From Polyangiaceae bacterium (GTDB taxonomy: Bacteria; Myxococcota_A; Polyangia; Polyangiales; Polyangiaceae), in NCBI GenBank assembly GCA_020633235.1, contig JACKEA010000006.1:248001-312000 (forward strand): DNA of 64,000 nucleotides. The letters run 5' to 3'. The notes under the pieces are model-generated. The model did no database searches. It was not told where the DNA came from and was given only the letters and a program-made list of their open reading frames with translations. Of the stretch, positions 50,706 through 60,236 are shown in pieces (position 1 is the first letter of the stretch; each line of letters opens with the position of its first letter). The translations under genes and the position numbers were made by a program.

Positions 50706-53700
50706 TCAGCCGACCGCGGGAACGGGTACCTCTTCCCGGCTCTCCTCCGAGGCGCGGTGATCCCGCGCCAACAGCACGTAGATGGCCGGCACTACGAACA
50801 GCGTGAACAGCGTCCCGATGGCCATCCCGCCCACCAGCACGATGCCGATGGAGTTTCGAGCAATGGCACCGGCGCCGGTCACCAGCGTCAGCGGAAAGTG
50901 CCCGGCCACGGTGGCGACGGTCGTCATCAGGATGGGGCGCAGCCGGGTTTCCGCCGCCATCTTCACGGCCTCCAGCTTGCCGTGACCCAGGGCCTGCTGG
51001 GCATTGGCGAACTCCACGATCAAGATGCCGTTCTTGCTCACCAGGCCCACCAGAGTGACCAAGCCCACCTGGGAGTAGATGTTCATGGTGGTGGTCCAGC
51101 CGTCCGTGAGTGCGAATCCCATCCCGGGTGGCCCCGTGAACTTCAAGAACGTGAAGATCATGGCGCCGAACATGGCCAGGGGGACGGAGCCGAGCAGGAT
51201 CACCAGCGGGTCTCGGAACGAGTTGAACTGGGCGGCAAGCACCAGGAAGATCAGCAGCAGCGCCAAACCCATGGCCGGCAGGAACTTGCCGCTCTCCTGG
51301 CGTAGCTGGCGGGACTCTCCCGTGTAGCCCACGCGATAGCCCGCCGGCAGGATCTTCTTCGCCTCCTTTTCGAGCACCTGCAATCCGCCATCGAGGGAGC
51401 GCGTTGCGATGCCCGAGAGCTTCACGGCGTTCAGCTGCTGGAAGCGGTTCAGCGTTCTCGGCTCGATCTCGTCTTTGATGCTCGCCACGGCCCGCAGGGG
51501 CAGCGGCTTTCCGGCAGGGCCGGTGATGTACACGTCCTCCAGCTGGTTCGGTGTCAGGCGGCTGGCTCGCTCAATCTGAGGGATCACCTTGTAGCTGCGC
51601 CCGTCGATGTCGAAGCGATTGACGAAGTTGCCGCTCAAGAGCGTGCTGAGATCCGTCCCCACGTCTCGCATGTTGAGCCCGAGCGCGGCTATCTTGGAGC
51701 GGTCCAGCGTGATCTCGGCCTTCTGCTGATCGATCTTCACGTCGATCATGGGCGGGAAGGCGAACTGGCCGCTCTCCCCGGCGACCTTCGAGAGTTGCTG
51801 AGCGAAACGCAGGATTTCCTCGTGGGGAGCAGTGGACGCGATCACCACCTCCACCGGGAACAAGCCCGGACTGGGCAGCGGTGCCGGGACGAACATGGGC
51901 GCGCGAATGCCCGCGAGGTTCTGGGACTTCTTCGACAGATCTTGCTGAACCGCGAAGATGTTCCGATCGCGCTCCTCCCAAGGCTTGGTCAAGATCCCGC
52001 CGAAACCCCCGGTGGGGAAAGTGATCTGGAAGCTGTGATCGAACTCCGGCTCCGAGGCGAACATGCGACCGACCTCGGTGGCGCTGGCGCTCACCTGCTC
52101 CAGGCTGGCATTGGCGGGCACGTCCAGCGAGGTGAACACCACGCCTTGGTCCTCCTTCGGCGCCAGCTCCGTGGGAGAGAACATGAACATCGGAATGCAG
52201 GCCAGGGACAGGCCGCCCCACACCACGTACACCGCGCCGCGGCGCTCCATGGCCCAGCCCAGCATTCGGGCGTAGGTGCGGCGGATCCAGTCGAAGCCGG
52301 CGTTGATGGAGCGGGTCAACCAGCCGTCGGACGGCTCGTTCCGCAGCAGCAGCGACGACATCATGGGCGACAGAGTGAGCGCCACGATGCCGGAGATGAA
52401 CACGGCGCCCGCCAGGGTGAAGGCGAACTCGCGAAACAACGCGCCGGTGAGCCCGCCCTGGAATCCGATGGGCGCGTAGACCGCCGCCAGCGTGATCGTC
52501 ATCGCGATCACCGGGCCCACCAGCTCTCGAGCGCCGGCGAGCGCCGCTTGAAAGCGCGACTTCCCGAGCTCGATGTTCCGTTCGACGTTCTCGACCACCA
52601 CGATGGCGTCGTCCACCACCAGACCTACGGCCAGCACGATGGCGAGCAGTGTGAGCAGGTTGAGCGTGAAGCCGAACACCTGCATCAAGAACACCGCACC
52701 GATGAGCGACACCGGGATGGCCACCACCGGCACCAGCACGCTCCGCAGCGAGCCCAGAAACAGGAAGATGACCACGATGACGATGAGGATCGTCTCCAGC
52801 AAGGTGCTGACGACCTCGTGAATGGCGCTGTCGATGTACTTCGTCGAGTCGAACGCCACCTGCGCCGTCATGCCCGTGGGCAGCTCCTTTTGCAGCGTTT
52901 CGATCTCGGTGCGGACCCGGGAAATGACGTCCAGGGAGTTGGCGTTGGGCAGCACCCACACGCCCATGAACACCGCGCGCTTGCCGGAAAGTCGCACGTC
53001 CTGGTCGTAGGTCTCGGCGCCGAGCACTACCTCCGCCACGTCCTTCAAGCGCACCAGGGTGTCGCCGTCGCGCTTGATCACGAGCTGGCGAAAGCCCTCC
53101 ACGCTCTGCACGTCGGTGCCGGCCGTGAGGTTCACCTGCACCAACGCGCCCTTGGTCTGGCCCACGGCGGAGAGGTAGTTGTTTGCCGCCAGTGCTTGCC
53201 GCACCTCCCCGGGCGTGACGCCCAGGGCGGCCATGCGCGCGGGCTTGAGCCAAGCCCGGATGGCGTAGGAGCGTCCGCCCAGGATGTCGGCACGCTGCAC
53301 GCCCTCGATGGCGGAGAGCCGCGGCTGTACCACCCGCACCAGGTAGTCCGTGACCTGATTGTCCTCCAAGATGGTCGAGCCAAAGCTCAGATACATCGCA
53401 GCGATGCGCGCGTCCGAGGGCTCGATGCTGATCGACGGCACCTGTGCTTCCGGCGGTAGGTCCGCGCGGACCTGGTTCACCCGCGCGGTGATGTCTGCCA
53501 AAGCGCCGCTGGCGTCGGTGTTCAGCTTCAGCCGCACGTTGATGGTGGACAGGCCCTGCGTGCTCTCCGACTCGATGTAGTCGATGCCATCGGCGGCGGC
53601 GATGGACCGCTCCAGCGGTGTGGTGATGAAGCCGCGTACGAGATCCGCGTTGGCGCCCACGTAGGCCGTGCGCACCACCACGGTGGCGCTCTCGAGCTTG

Positions 53701-53813
53701 GGATACTGCCGCACGTTGAGCGTGCGGATGGCCTGCAGCCCGGCCACGATGATGACCAGGTTCACCACCACGGCCAGCACCGGCCGACGAATGAAAAGAT
53801 CGGTCAGCTTCAC
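50706..53813 (-). CDS. RND-family multidrug efflux transporter (AcrB/MexB-like, HAE1)
   Basis: A 1035-aa inner-membrane pump driven by protons. It has the full HAE1 layout: first helix and FIRRPVLAVVVNLVIIVAG, porter domain PN (YVGANADLVRGFITTPLE), helices 2-6 with the proton-relay Asp pair in VGLVVDDAIVVVENVERNIE, the GALFREFAFTLAGAVFISGIVALTLSPMM block, PC domain, and the C-terminal helices with SKNGILIVEFANAQ and TVAGHFPLTLVTGAGAIARNSIGIVLVGGM. The closest pattern is the MexF/MdtB/VexF-like HAE1 group. The adaptor gene lies 7 bp upstream. No TolC-like channel gene is present; a DUF4349-barrel gene follows after 38 bp. Confidence 0.96.
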   Translation of the reverse strand: MKLTDLFIRRPVLAVVVNLVIIVAGLQAIRTLNVRQYPKLESATVVVRTAYVGANADLVRGFITTPLERSIAAADGIDYIESESTQGLSTINVRLKLNTDASGALADITARVNQVRADLPPEAQVPSISIEPSDARIAAMYLSFGSTILEDNQVTDYLVRVVQPRLSAIEGVQRADILGGRSYAIRAWLKPARMAALGVTPGEVRQALAANNYLSAVGQTKGALVQVNLTAGTDVQSVEGFRQLVIKRDGDTLVRLKDVAEVVLGAETYDQDVRLSGKRAVFMGVWVLPNANSLDVISRVRTEIETLQKELPTGMTAQVAFDSTKYIDSAIHEVVSTLLETILIVIVVIFLFLGSLRSVLVPVVAIPVSLIGAVFLMQVFGFTLNLLTLLAIVLAVGLVVDDAIVVVENVERNIELGKSRFQAALAGARELVGPVIAMTITLAAVYAPIGFQGGLTGALFREFAFTLAGAVFISGIVALTLSPMMSSLLLRNEPSDGWLTRSINAGFDWIRRTYARMLGWAMERRGAVYVVWGGLSLACIPMFMFSPTELAPKEDQGVVFTSLDVPANASLEQVSASATEVGRMFASEPEFDHSFQITFPTGGFGGILTKPWEERDRNIFAVQQDLSKKSQNLAGIRAPMFVPAPLPSPGLFPVEVVIASTAPHEEILRFAQQLSKVAGESGQFAFPPMIDVKIDQQKAEITLDRSKIAALGLNMRDVGTDLSTLLSGNFVNRFDIDGRSYKVIPQIERASRLTPNQLEDVYITGPAGKPLPLRAVASIKDEIEPRTLNRFQQLNAVKLSGIATRSLDGGLQVLEKEAKKILPAGYRVGYTGESRQLRQESGKFLPAMGLALLLIFLVLAAQFNSFRDPLVILLGSVPLAMFGAMIFTFLKFTGPPGMGFALTDGWTTTMNIYSQVGLVTLVGLVSKNGILIVEFANAQQALGHGKLEAVKMAAETRLRPILMTTVATVAGHFPLTLVTGAGAIARNSIGIVLVGGMAIGTLFTLFVVPAIYVLLARDHRASEESREEVPVPAVG

Positions 53814-53820
53814 GAAATCC

Positions 53821-55101
53821 TCAGCGGTTTTCGACCTTTGGCGCGAGCGAGGGCTCGAGCTTCACGTTGTCGCTCTCGAACACCGGTGCGTTGTTGCGCA
53901 GCTTGAAGGCGCCCAGCGACACGATCTGCTCGCCGGCTGCCAGGCCCTTTTCCACCGCCACGAAGTCCCCGCGGCTGGGGCCCGTCACCACGAACTTCTG
54001 ATGCGCGATGAGCGCGGGCTTGCCGTCCTCTGTCTGTTTGGCGCCGGGATCGTCCTCGCCCTTCTCGCCCACGACGAAAATGGAGTCTCCGTAGGAGGCG
54101 TGCACGATGGCGGTGGCGGGGACCGCCACGATCTTGCGTCGGTCCGGTAGCACCACCTGAACCCGCACGAAGGCTCCGGGGGGCAAGGTCGCCTCGGCGT
54201 TGGGAACGGTGGCGCGCAGGCGCACCGAGCGCGTGGTGGCGTCCACGTTGGGCTCGACGGCGCTGACGCTGCCGGCGTGCTTCTTCTGGGTGCCTTCGAT
54301 CCACACCCGCACCGGCGTGCCGACCTTCACCTCGTCCAGCTGTTCCTGGGGCAGCGTGAAGTCCACGAAGGTGCCCTTTTCGGCTTCCAGCTCCGCGATG
54401 GGGGTGCCGGGGCTCAGGTATTGCCCGACGTTCACCTCGCGAATGCCGAGCTTGCCCGAGAAGGGCGCGCGGATGATCTTGAGCGCGATCTGCGCTTGGC
54501 TCGCGGCGATGTCGGCGTTGGCCGAGCGCAGCGCAGATTCGTCGGCATCCAGCTGGGCCGGCGTGGCCACGCCGTTCTTGGCCAGCATGCGCGTGCGCTT
54601 GACGTTGGTCTCCGCCAAGTCTCGCCGGACCCGTTGCGCGGTGAGCTGCGCCTGCTCTACCCGAGTGTCGAGCTGCACCAGCACCTGGCCCTTCTTCACC
54701 GTGTCCCCCGACTCGAACTGAATGCGGGTCACGGTGCCGGCGGCCTGGGTGCTGACCGCCACGCCGCGGGAGGACGCCACGCTGCCCACCGCGTCCAAGG
54801 TGGACTCCCAGGTCTCCACCTTGGACTTGGCCAGCGCCACCGCTTCCGGGGGCGGTCCGGCGGCCTTGGCTTTCTCGCCGAAGGAAATCAGCGACGCGAT
54901 CTGGGCTCCCTTGATGGCGCCCAAGCCACCCAAAACGATTAGAACTGCGATGACAGCAACGAAATAGCGCCTCCAGTCAGCGGGATAGATAGCGTCCGAC
55001 TTGACGATCGTCAGCTCCCGCCCGAGCCCATCTGTCGCGCCGCCCGTCCGACGATGAAGCGCGCGCGTCCAACCCGCGACGCCGCGCCTTCGTCCTGTCA
55101 C
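53821..55101 (-). CDS. RND efflux periplasmic adaptor (membrane fusion protein)
   Basis: Joins the RND pump to an outer-membrane channel. The frame of 426 aa starts at GTG 55101 (AGGGG upstream); the recognisable protein begins near residue 32, so the true start may be later. Domains: anchor helix YFVAVIAVLIVLGGLGAIKG, lipoyl half 1 (AGTVTRIQFESGDTVKKGQVLVQLD), a coiled-coil hairpin (110-175), lipoyl half 2 (IIRAPFSGKLGIREVNVGQYL), beta-barrel (PQEQLDEVKVGTPVRVWIEG) and a membrane-proximal domain. It is the first gene of the adaptor-pump-DUF4349 operon. Confidence 0.92.
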   Translation of the reverse strand: MTGRRRGVAGWTRALHRRTGGATDGLGRELTIVKSDAIYPADWRRYFVAVIAVLIVLGGLGAIKGAQIASLISFGEKAKAAGPPPEAVALAKSKVETWESTLDAVGSVASSRGVAVSTQAAGTVTRIQFESGDTVKKGQVLVQLDTRVEQAQLTAQRVRRDLAETNVKRTRMLAKNGVATPAQLDADESALRSANADIAASQAQIALKIIRAPFSGKLGIREVNVGQYLSPGTPIAELEAEKGTFVDFTLPQEQLDEVKVGTPVRVWIEGTQKKHAGSVSAVEPNVDATTRSVRLRATVPNAEATLPPGAFVRVQVVLPDRRKIVAVPATAIVHASYGDSIFVVGEKGEDDPGAKQTEDGKPALIAHQKFVVTGPSRGDFVAVEKGLAAGEQIVSLGAFKLRNNAPVFESDNVKLEPSLAPKVENR

Positions 55102-55224
55102 ACCCCTGGCAGGAGCCCCCCTCGCTCACGGTGTGTCGCTAGCCCCGGGGCCAAAAGCAGCGGAGATCCAGGGTGCTTTTGGCTGCAAGCGTCTCATGCT
55201 CGGGTCTGGGGTATACGGGGCGAG

Positions 55225-56385
55225 ATGGTTCGAGTCTGTATCGACCTAACCCCCAACGAGATGATCGACCGGTTCGGTGGAATTGGTCGCTACGGATACC
55301 TCCTGCTGGAAGCATTGCAGTCGTTGCCCGAGTCGGAGCGCTTGGGCGTGGAACTCTGCGCACTGGAGAGATCGACGGGGCCCATCTTGGGTGCCGGACA
55401 AGCCTTGTCCAAGCGCGTTCTCGAGCGGAAACCCATCCCGCTGCGTCAGCATCGGTGGCAGAGACGACTGCTTTCCGGCCGGCTGTTGGCTACAGCGCGG
55501 GTCGATGTGTTTCACGCGGTACAGCCGCTGGCGCTACCTCTCTTCTCCAATGTGCCGACGGTCGTTACTTGCCACGACATCATTCCGCTCGCGTTCCCTA
55601 GACCGAACCCGCCGCTGAAGAGCGCGTGGATCAAGTCGAGAGAGACCGTGACATGGACTGCCCGTTTGCGCCGAGCATCCCGCATTCTCGCGATTTCCCG
55701 GCAGACCGCGGATGACTTGAACGAGCTCCTACGAATCCCGAGCTCTCGCATCAGCGTCGTCCACCACGGCGTAGATCTCGACTTGTTCAGACCAGATGTG
55801 GACACAGCAAACGCGAGAAAGAAGTTCGACCTTCCTCCGCGTTGGTTCGTTAGTGTCGGAAGTGATCACTATCGCAAGAACCACACGACGCTATTCGACG
55901 CCTGGTGCGAGGTGAGCAAGGACATACCGGAAGGGTTGGTCGTGGTCGGAAAGGCACTCTATGAATCGACGCTGCAGTCGATTCATGAGCGGGTCGCGCA
56001 ACTGGGGTTGCAAGGTCGGTTCCGTTGGCTGGACGACGTGGAAGATCCAGATCTACCCGCGCTCTACAGCGGGGCGACAGCTGCCGTTGCTCCCTCGCTG
56101 TACGAGGGTTTTGGCATGACGCTACTGGAAGCGATGGCCTGCGGTGCGCCTGTAGCCGCGGCCAGGAATGGCGCATACGAGGAAGTTGGTGGCGAAGCTG
56201 CCCTGTATTTCGACGGGAGGTCGGTGAAGAGCCTGGCAGGGGCATTGCGCGAGCTCTCTCGGGATTCCCACTTTCGTGAACGACTGCGGAGACAGGGCCT
56301 CGAGCATGTGCGCGACAAGACATGGGCAAACACCGCTCGCGCAACTCTCGAGGTGTATCGAGACGTAGCTCGAGCCGACAAATGA
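55225..56385 (+). CDS. GT4-family glycosyltransferase
   Basis: A 386-aa cytoplasmic enzyme from ATG 55225 that would add a sugar from a nucleotide-sugar donor. GT-B fold: N-half with DLTPNEMIDRFGGIGRYGYLLLEAL and VFHAVQP; C-half with LGLQGRFRWLDDVEDPDLPALYSGATAAVAPSLYEGFGMTLLEAMACGAPVAAAR, which contains the EGFGMTLLEAMACG donor-site motif (E-x7-E) of GT4. Starts upstream (55054) give non-conserved residues and overlap the divergent adaptor promoter region. The Wzx flippase overlaps by ATGA. GC content is lower than in the rest of the window. Confidence 0.92.
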   Translation: MVRVCIDLTPNEMIDRFGGIGRYGYLLLEALQSLPESERLGVELCALERSTGPILGAGQALSKRVLERKPIPLRQHRWQRRLLSGRLLATARVDVFHAVQPLALPLFSNVPTVVTCHDIIPLAFPRPNPPLKSAWIKSRETVTWTARLRRASRILAISRQTADDLNELLRIPSSRISVVHHGVDLDLFRPDVDTANARKKFDLPPRWFVSVGSDHYRKNHTTLFDAWCEVSKDIPEGLVVVGKALYESTLQSIHERVAQLGLQGRFRWLDDVEDPDLPALYSGATAAVAPSLYEGFGMTLLEAMACGAPVAAARNGAYEEVGGEAALYFDGRSVKSLAGALRELSRDSHFRERLRRQGLEHVRDKTWANTARATLEVYRDVARADK

Positions 56386-57887
56386 GCGAAGAGGCCGAGC
56401 ACTCTCAAACCGGAAGTCAGGCGGGGCACACCGGACGTGCCCTGGTGTCAGGCACGTTCTGGATCTCGCTCTCAGAGGCAATGACGACCCTAATGGGGGT
56501 TGTCAGCAACATCGTGGCGGCACGCATCGTCGCGCCGGCGCAGTTCGGCATCATGGCGACCGTTACATTGACCGTCGCCATATTGGAAACCTTCACGACC
56601 TCCGGCTTCGACGAAGCACTCGTTCAACGGGAGGGTGATGTCTCGGCATACCTTGACACGGTGTGGAGCTGGAACGTGCTGCGGGGGCTGGTCTTCGTGG
56701 TTCTTCTCGCTGGAGCTGGCCCGCTGCTCGCCGCCTGGTACCACGAGCCGGCGCTGAACTGGGTTGCTTTGGCCACTGCGCCCTACGCCTTGTTTCAAGG
56801 ACTACGGAACGTTGGCCCGGTCGCGTATCAGCGAGAGTTGCGGTTCCGACGCATATTCGCGATGAACCTGGGACAAGCGGGGCTGATGCTCGTCGTGTAC
56901 TTGCCCGCGATACTCATACTCCGCGACGTAAGAGCGCTCATAATCGGATATCTCGCCTCGGCATTTGGCGCCCTAGTCGTTTCATACGTAGGGCACCCCT
57001 ATCGGCCACGCTTCAGGCTTTCCGGCTCCAAGCTGCGTGAGTTGGCGCGTTTTGGCAAATGGGTGACGGGGATGGCGGCGGTAGGATTCGTGGTGACTCG
57101 AGGCGATGATCTGTTCATCTCGAAGTACCTTGGGCTCACCGCGTTGGCCTACTACCAACAGGCGTATTCGCTCTCCAATCTTCCCGCGACGCACGTAACA
57201 CACGTGTTGGCCCGAGCGAGCTTCCCCGCCTATTCCCGCTTGCAGGGCGACCCGAAAGCCATGCGCAAGACTTTCGTCGACGTTTCTCGCGCCACGCTCT
57301 TGGTGAGCGCCCCCCTCTCCGTGCTCCTATGGGCTGCCGCGCCGGACCTGGTCGATCTCGTGCTCGGGCCGCGATGGCATCCGGTGATCCCGCTTATCCG
57401 AATTCTCGTCGTAGCTGGGTTCTTGCGGTCATTCGCTGCGCTGGCGGGCTACTACTTCTATGCTGTGGGTCGTCCTGACTTGAACTTCAGGATGAACCTT
57501 CCTCGGCTGTTCGTGACGCTGGCACTGCTGTGGCCGTTCAGCGCGATGTGGGGGCTGGCGGGTGCGTGTTGGGCGATCGTGCTTGCGATTGGCTCTGCCC
57601 TGCCGGTCTGGTTCACTGGAATGCGCAAGGTGGCGCAGCTTGGAGTCGTAGAAGTGGTCCGCCATCACCTGTTGGCAGGTCTGGTGAGCGTTGCGCTTGC
57701 GGCGGTGCTCCTTCCCAGCAGGCACCTGTTCCACCCCATCGACGGAATTGCCGGCGCGTTGCTGTGGCTGGTCCTTGGTCTTTCAGCTTGGCTTTGTGCT
57801 TTGTGGGTGCTGGGGAAGCTGACTCCGTGGTCCGTCTTCGCCGAGATGCAGCGGCTGCGTACCGCCAGCCGAAGTCCTACAAAGTAG
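56382..57887 (+). CDS. Wzx-like polysaccharide/lipid-linked oligosaccharide flippase
   Basis: A 501-aa inner-membrane protein from ATG 56382 that would flip a lipid-linked glycan across the membrane. Twelve to fourteen helices, polysaccharide-synthesis/MviN-like fold, with SGTFWISLSEAMTTLMGVVSNIVAARIVAPAQFGIMATV at the start, GFDEALVQREGDVSAYLDTVWSWNVLRG and FGKWVTGMAAVGFVVTRGDDLFISKYLGLTALAYYQQAY, all typical of lipopolysaccharide flippases (WzxC-like). Coupled to the upstream GT4 gene and convergent with a methyltransferase pair (gap 6 bp). Confidence 0.92.
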   Translation: MSEEAEHSQTGSQAGHTGRALVSGTFWISLSEAMTTLMGVVSNIVAARIVAPAQFGIMATVTLTVAILETFTTSGFDEALVQREGDVSAYLDTVWSWNVLRGLVFVVLLAGAGPLLAAWYHEPALNWVALATAPYALFQGLRNVGPVAYQRELRFRRIFAMNLGQAGLMLVVYLPAILILRDVRALIIGYLASAFGALVVSYVGHPYRPRFRLSGSKLRELARFGKWVTGMAAVGFVVTRGDDLFISKYLGLTALAYYQQAYSLSNLPATHVTHVLARASFPAYSRLQGDPKAMRKTFVDVSRATLLVSAPLSVLLWAAAPDLVDLVLGPRWHPVIPLIRILVVAGFLRSFAALAGYYFYAVGRPDLNFRMNLPRLFVTLALLWPFSAMWGLAGACWAIVLAIGSALPVWFTGMRKVAQLGVVEVVRHHLLAGLVSVALAAVLLPSRHLFHPIDGIAGALLWLVLGLSAWLCALWVLGKLTPWSVFAEMQRLRTASRSPTK

Positions 57888-57893
57888 CCGAAC

Positions 57894-58523
57894 TCATCCT
57901 GGCCTACGCAGCACGACCCAAGTGACGATGGGCCAGGCGGGGTCGTCTCGTGTGGCAATCTTGTGCAGAGGATGCCAAGTCGCGTGGGGGATCGGGTCGA
58001 AGCGCATGCCCAGGGCGTCAACGAGCCACACTAGGCGGTTTCCCCAGCCCCCCACACCGACGATCTCATAGTCGCGACAAAGCAGGTGGAGCGCCTCGGG
58101 CGTGAAACGCCAGTAGTCCGCTGGTGCATCGTGGATCGGATTGATGAAACAGGTCGTATGAATTGCAACGCCTCCAGGCACCAGCACGCGTACTGACTCC
58201 GCGATTGCGGTACGAGGATCGTTCACGTGTTCCAAGACCTGATCGGTGACGACGTTGGCAAAGGTGCCGTCCTCGAACGGTAGGCTCAGCAGGTCACATT
58301 CGGGATAGTTGGCTTCGAGCACGCTGGCTGGCGCGATACCGAGAACTTCGCACAGCGGGCGTGAGTGACTCACAGCCAACGTCCGGCCATCGTTCCGAAC
58401 GACGGGCGCGTACCGGCGGAGCGCTTCGTACATGGCGTAGCGAGTAATGTGTGGCCCGCTGCGCAATCCGCGCGCCGTGAGCCGCACGGTCGTTCGCACG
58501 AGCGACTTGATGATTTGTGACAT
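57894..58523 (-). CDS. class I SAM-dependent methyltransferase (glycan-associated)
   Basis: A 209-aa protein. The start is ATG 58523, sharing one base with the upstream stop (TGATG). The domain is a Methyltransf_11-type fold in which the usual Gly-rich motif I is weak (DGRTLAVSHSRPLCEVLG), while later motifs are clear: CDLLSLPFEDGTFANVVTDQVLEHVNDP, AESVRVLVPGGVAIHTTCF and DYWRFTPEALHLLC. The DYWRF segment is common in methyltransferases of polysaccharide clusters. It is the last gene of a three-gene minus-strand unit with another methyltransferase and a glycosyltransferase. Confidence 0.82.
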   Translation of the reverse strand: MSQIIKSLVRTTVRLTARGLRSGPHITRYAMYEALRRYAPVVRNDGRTLAVSHSRPLCEVLGIAPASVLEANYPECDLLSLPFEDGTFANVVTDQVLEHVNDPRTAIAESVRVLVPGGVAIHTTCFINPIHDAPADYWRFTPEALHLLCRDYEIVGVGGWGNRLVWLVDALGMRFDPIPHATWHPLHKIATRDDPAWPIVTWVVLRRPG

Positions 58524-59155
58524 CACGAAACACGCATCTTGAAAAAGTGGTGGTACGGAAACTCCCGCACTCGGAAGTCCTCATCTACGACCAGTCCCGC
58601 ATGCTCGAAGGTCTGGACTACTCGCGGGAGAGGGTAGCCTTCCTTCCCTATTTCCCAGTAGTGCTCGCCGTTGAACTCGTGCCGCTTTGGGTTCGGGTCG
58701 GGAATTGAGTGAAAGACGTCCACGAGTCGCCGCTCGAAGCCGTAGCGTATTTCCACGCTCACGTAGGGTGTCACGTCTGGAAGGCTGACCAACACCCATC
58801 GGCTGGAAACACGCGCAAGTTCTGAGGTGGCGCCGGCAAGCTGGTCCCAAGGGAGATGCTCCAAGGTCTCGAAACAGCAGACCAGGTCGAACGAGCCTTG
58901 GTCGAAAGGAAGTTCGGTGACGCTCCCCACTACGTCGGGCTCGAGCCGCGCATCCGCATCCAGGGTCGTGACCTGCATGCCGTGGCGGCGGAGCTCGCGG
59001 TGGACGAAGCCGTTTCCGATGCCAATCTCGAGCACGCTCGACGGCTCTGCGCTGACTACTGTCTGGATCTGATGCCAGTAGCTGATGTAGCGCTCCTTGG
59101 AGTCATACACGAGGTTCCGGTAGTGCGAAGGCTCGACCTGCGGTGTGAAGGGCAT
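58523..59155 (-). CDS. class I SAM-dependent methyltransferase
   Basis: A 210-aa methyltransferase with intact SAM site: SSVLEIGIGNGFVHREL (motif I, near residue 41), TLDADARLEPDVVGSVTELPFDQGSFDLVCCFETLEHLPW (motifs II-IV) and SSRWVLVSLPDV. The C-half GERRLV-like FERRLVDVFHSIPDPNPKRHEFNGEHYWEIG is typical of methyltransferases in O-antigen or exopolysaccharide clusters. Its stop overlaps the start of the next methyltransferase by 1 nt. The upstream glycosyltransferase ends 58 bp before. Confidence 0.88.
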   Translation of the reverse strand: MPFTPQVEPSHYRNLVYDSKERYISYWHQIQTVVSAEPSSVLEIGIGNGFVHRELRRHGMQVTTLDADARLEPDVVGSVTELPFDQGSFDLVCCFETLEHLPWDQLAGATSELARVSSRWVLVSLPDVTPYVSVEIRYGFERRLVDVFHSIPDPNPKRHEFNGEHYWEIGKEGYPLPRVVQTFEHAGLVVDEDFRVREFPYHHFFKMRVS

Positions 59156-59213
59156 GGGCGCGACGAAGCCTACACCAGCTCAGTGTCGCGTCTAGCCGTG
59201 GCGTGGCGTCGGC

Positions 59214-60131
59214 CTATGCGCTCGCGTCTTCTGACAGCATTTCATCGACGAGTGACCAGAAGCGAGTCGCCGCCGAAGAAAGCACGCTCAGGGCCTTGTC
59301 GTCTGGTAGCTGCCACCAGGGTTCGAGGGCGACGCCTACGCGATCATTCGTGATGACCTTGCATCCCATGAATCTCGCTTCGACCGGGAGCCGTCCGGCC
59401 CATTCCGGAGACGGTGGCAGATGAACGAAACGCTTCGAGTCGAGAAACACCTCGAGGACTTCGTTCGGGGGCAGATTCCTGATCACGAAGGGATCGTCAG
59501 AGACGCGGCGCGCGTAGCGCATCGACTGACTGAATCCCTTGGCGCGGAATGCAGAGTACGACAAACACACGTCGATCGGGCGTTCCTTGGTCGTTGGTCT
59601 TTGCCGGAATTCGTCCAACGTCTTGCTCGAGAATACGCTGGACCCGAGTACTCGAGAGCGCGCGCATGTGTACCAAGGATTCCGTTCGAAGAGGCCCTGC
59701 TGGTATCGGGTCAAGAACATCACGCCCGCGCTCGCTCGAGTGAGCGTCAGCACGTCGCTTCGTTTGCAGGTACACCAATGGAAATGGCGGTGAAGTGGAC
59801 GCTTCCAGAAGGTCATGTCCCCGCGTACCCTGCAGATTCGCATGTCGTGTTCGAACAGGATGACCCGCGAAAGCCTCGCGAGACGCAGCAACTGCTTCGT
59901 TGTCGCTTTTGCGGAGTTGCCGATGACAAATGCCGTGGCCTCACTCAGGTCACGTTCCGTTAGCTGGGCAAAGGTACGAGTCTGAACGGAACAGGGGGCC
60001 GCTTCTATCACCGCTTGGTCAGTGAGCTCCGCGCCGCCCGGGTACTTGTGGACCTCGTCGCGGTCCACGTCCGAAAACTGATCGGCCACGAAGAGGACGC
60101 GGTCAGAGGACGACAACGAGCCGCTCGACAT
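59214..60131 (-). CDS. glycosyltransferase-like protein
   Basis: A 305-aa protein from ATG 60131. The N-half has RVLFVADQFSDVDRDEVHKYPGGAELTDQAVIEAA, a PGGAE motif seen in GT4-type enzymes near the acceptor site. The C-half ends with FVHLPPSPEWAGRLPVEARFMGCKVITNDRVG, a donor-site-like segment (E-A-x-F-M-G-C). The middle is Cys- and Arg-rich and not recognisable. It is likely a GT-B glycosyltransferase of the glycan island; activity is not proved. Codon use is relaxed, with a lower GC3 than in flanking genes. Confidence 0.7.
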   Translation of the reverse strand: MSSGSLSSSDRVLFVADQFSDVDRDEVHKYPGGAELTDQAVIEAAPCSVQTRTFAQLTERDLSEATAFVIGNSAKATTKQLLRLARLSRVILFEHDMRICRVRGDMTFWKRPLHRHFHWCTCKRSDVLTLTRASAGVMFLTRYQQGLFERNPWYTCARSRVLGSSVFSSKTLDEFRQRPTTKERPIDVCLSYSAFRAKGFSQSMRYARRVSDDPFVIRNLPPNEVLEVFLDSKRFVHLPPSPEWAGRLPVEARFMGCKVITNDRVGVALEPWWQLPDDKALSVLSSAATRFWSLVDEMLSEDASA

Positions 60132-60236
60132 TGGCCAGGACTATACCCTCTCGGCGGAGCATGGGTCATGGCCAGGAGCGCATGGAATTGCTCGCTCAAA
60201 AGCCAAGAAGCGCCCTTCCACCGTGTCGAACCCCCC

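Noticed and set aside
55030..55056. TGTCGCGCCGCCCGTCCGACG near the adaptor start, possible repeat copy
   Set aside because: Several core positions differ and the stretch is generic GC-rich sequence.
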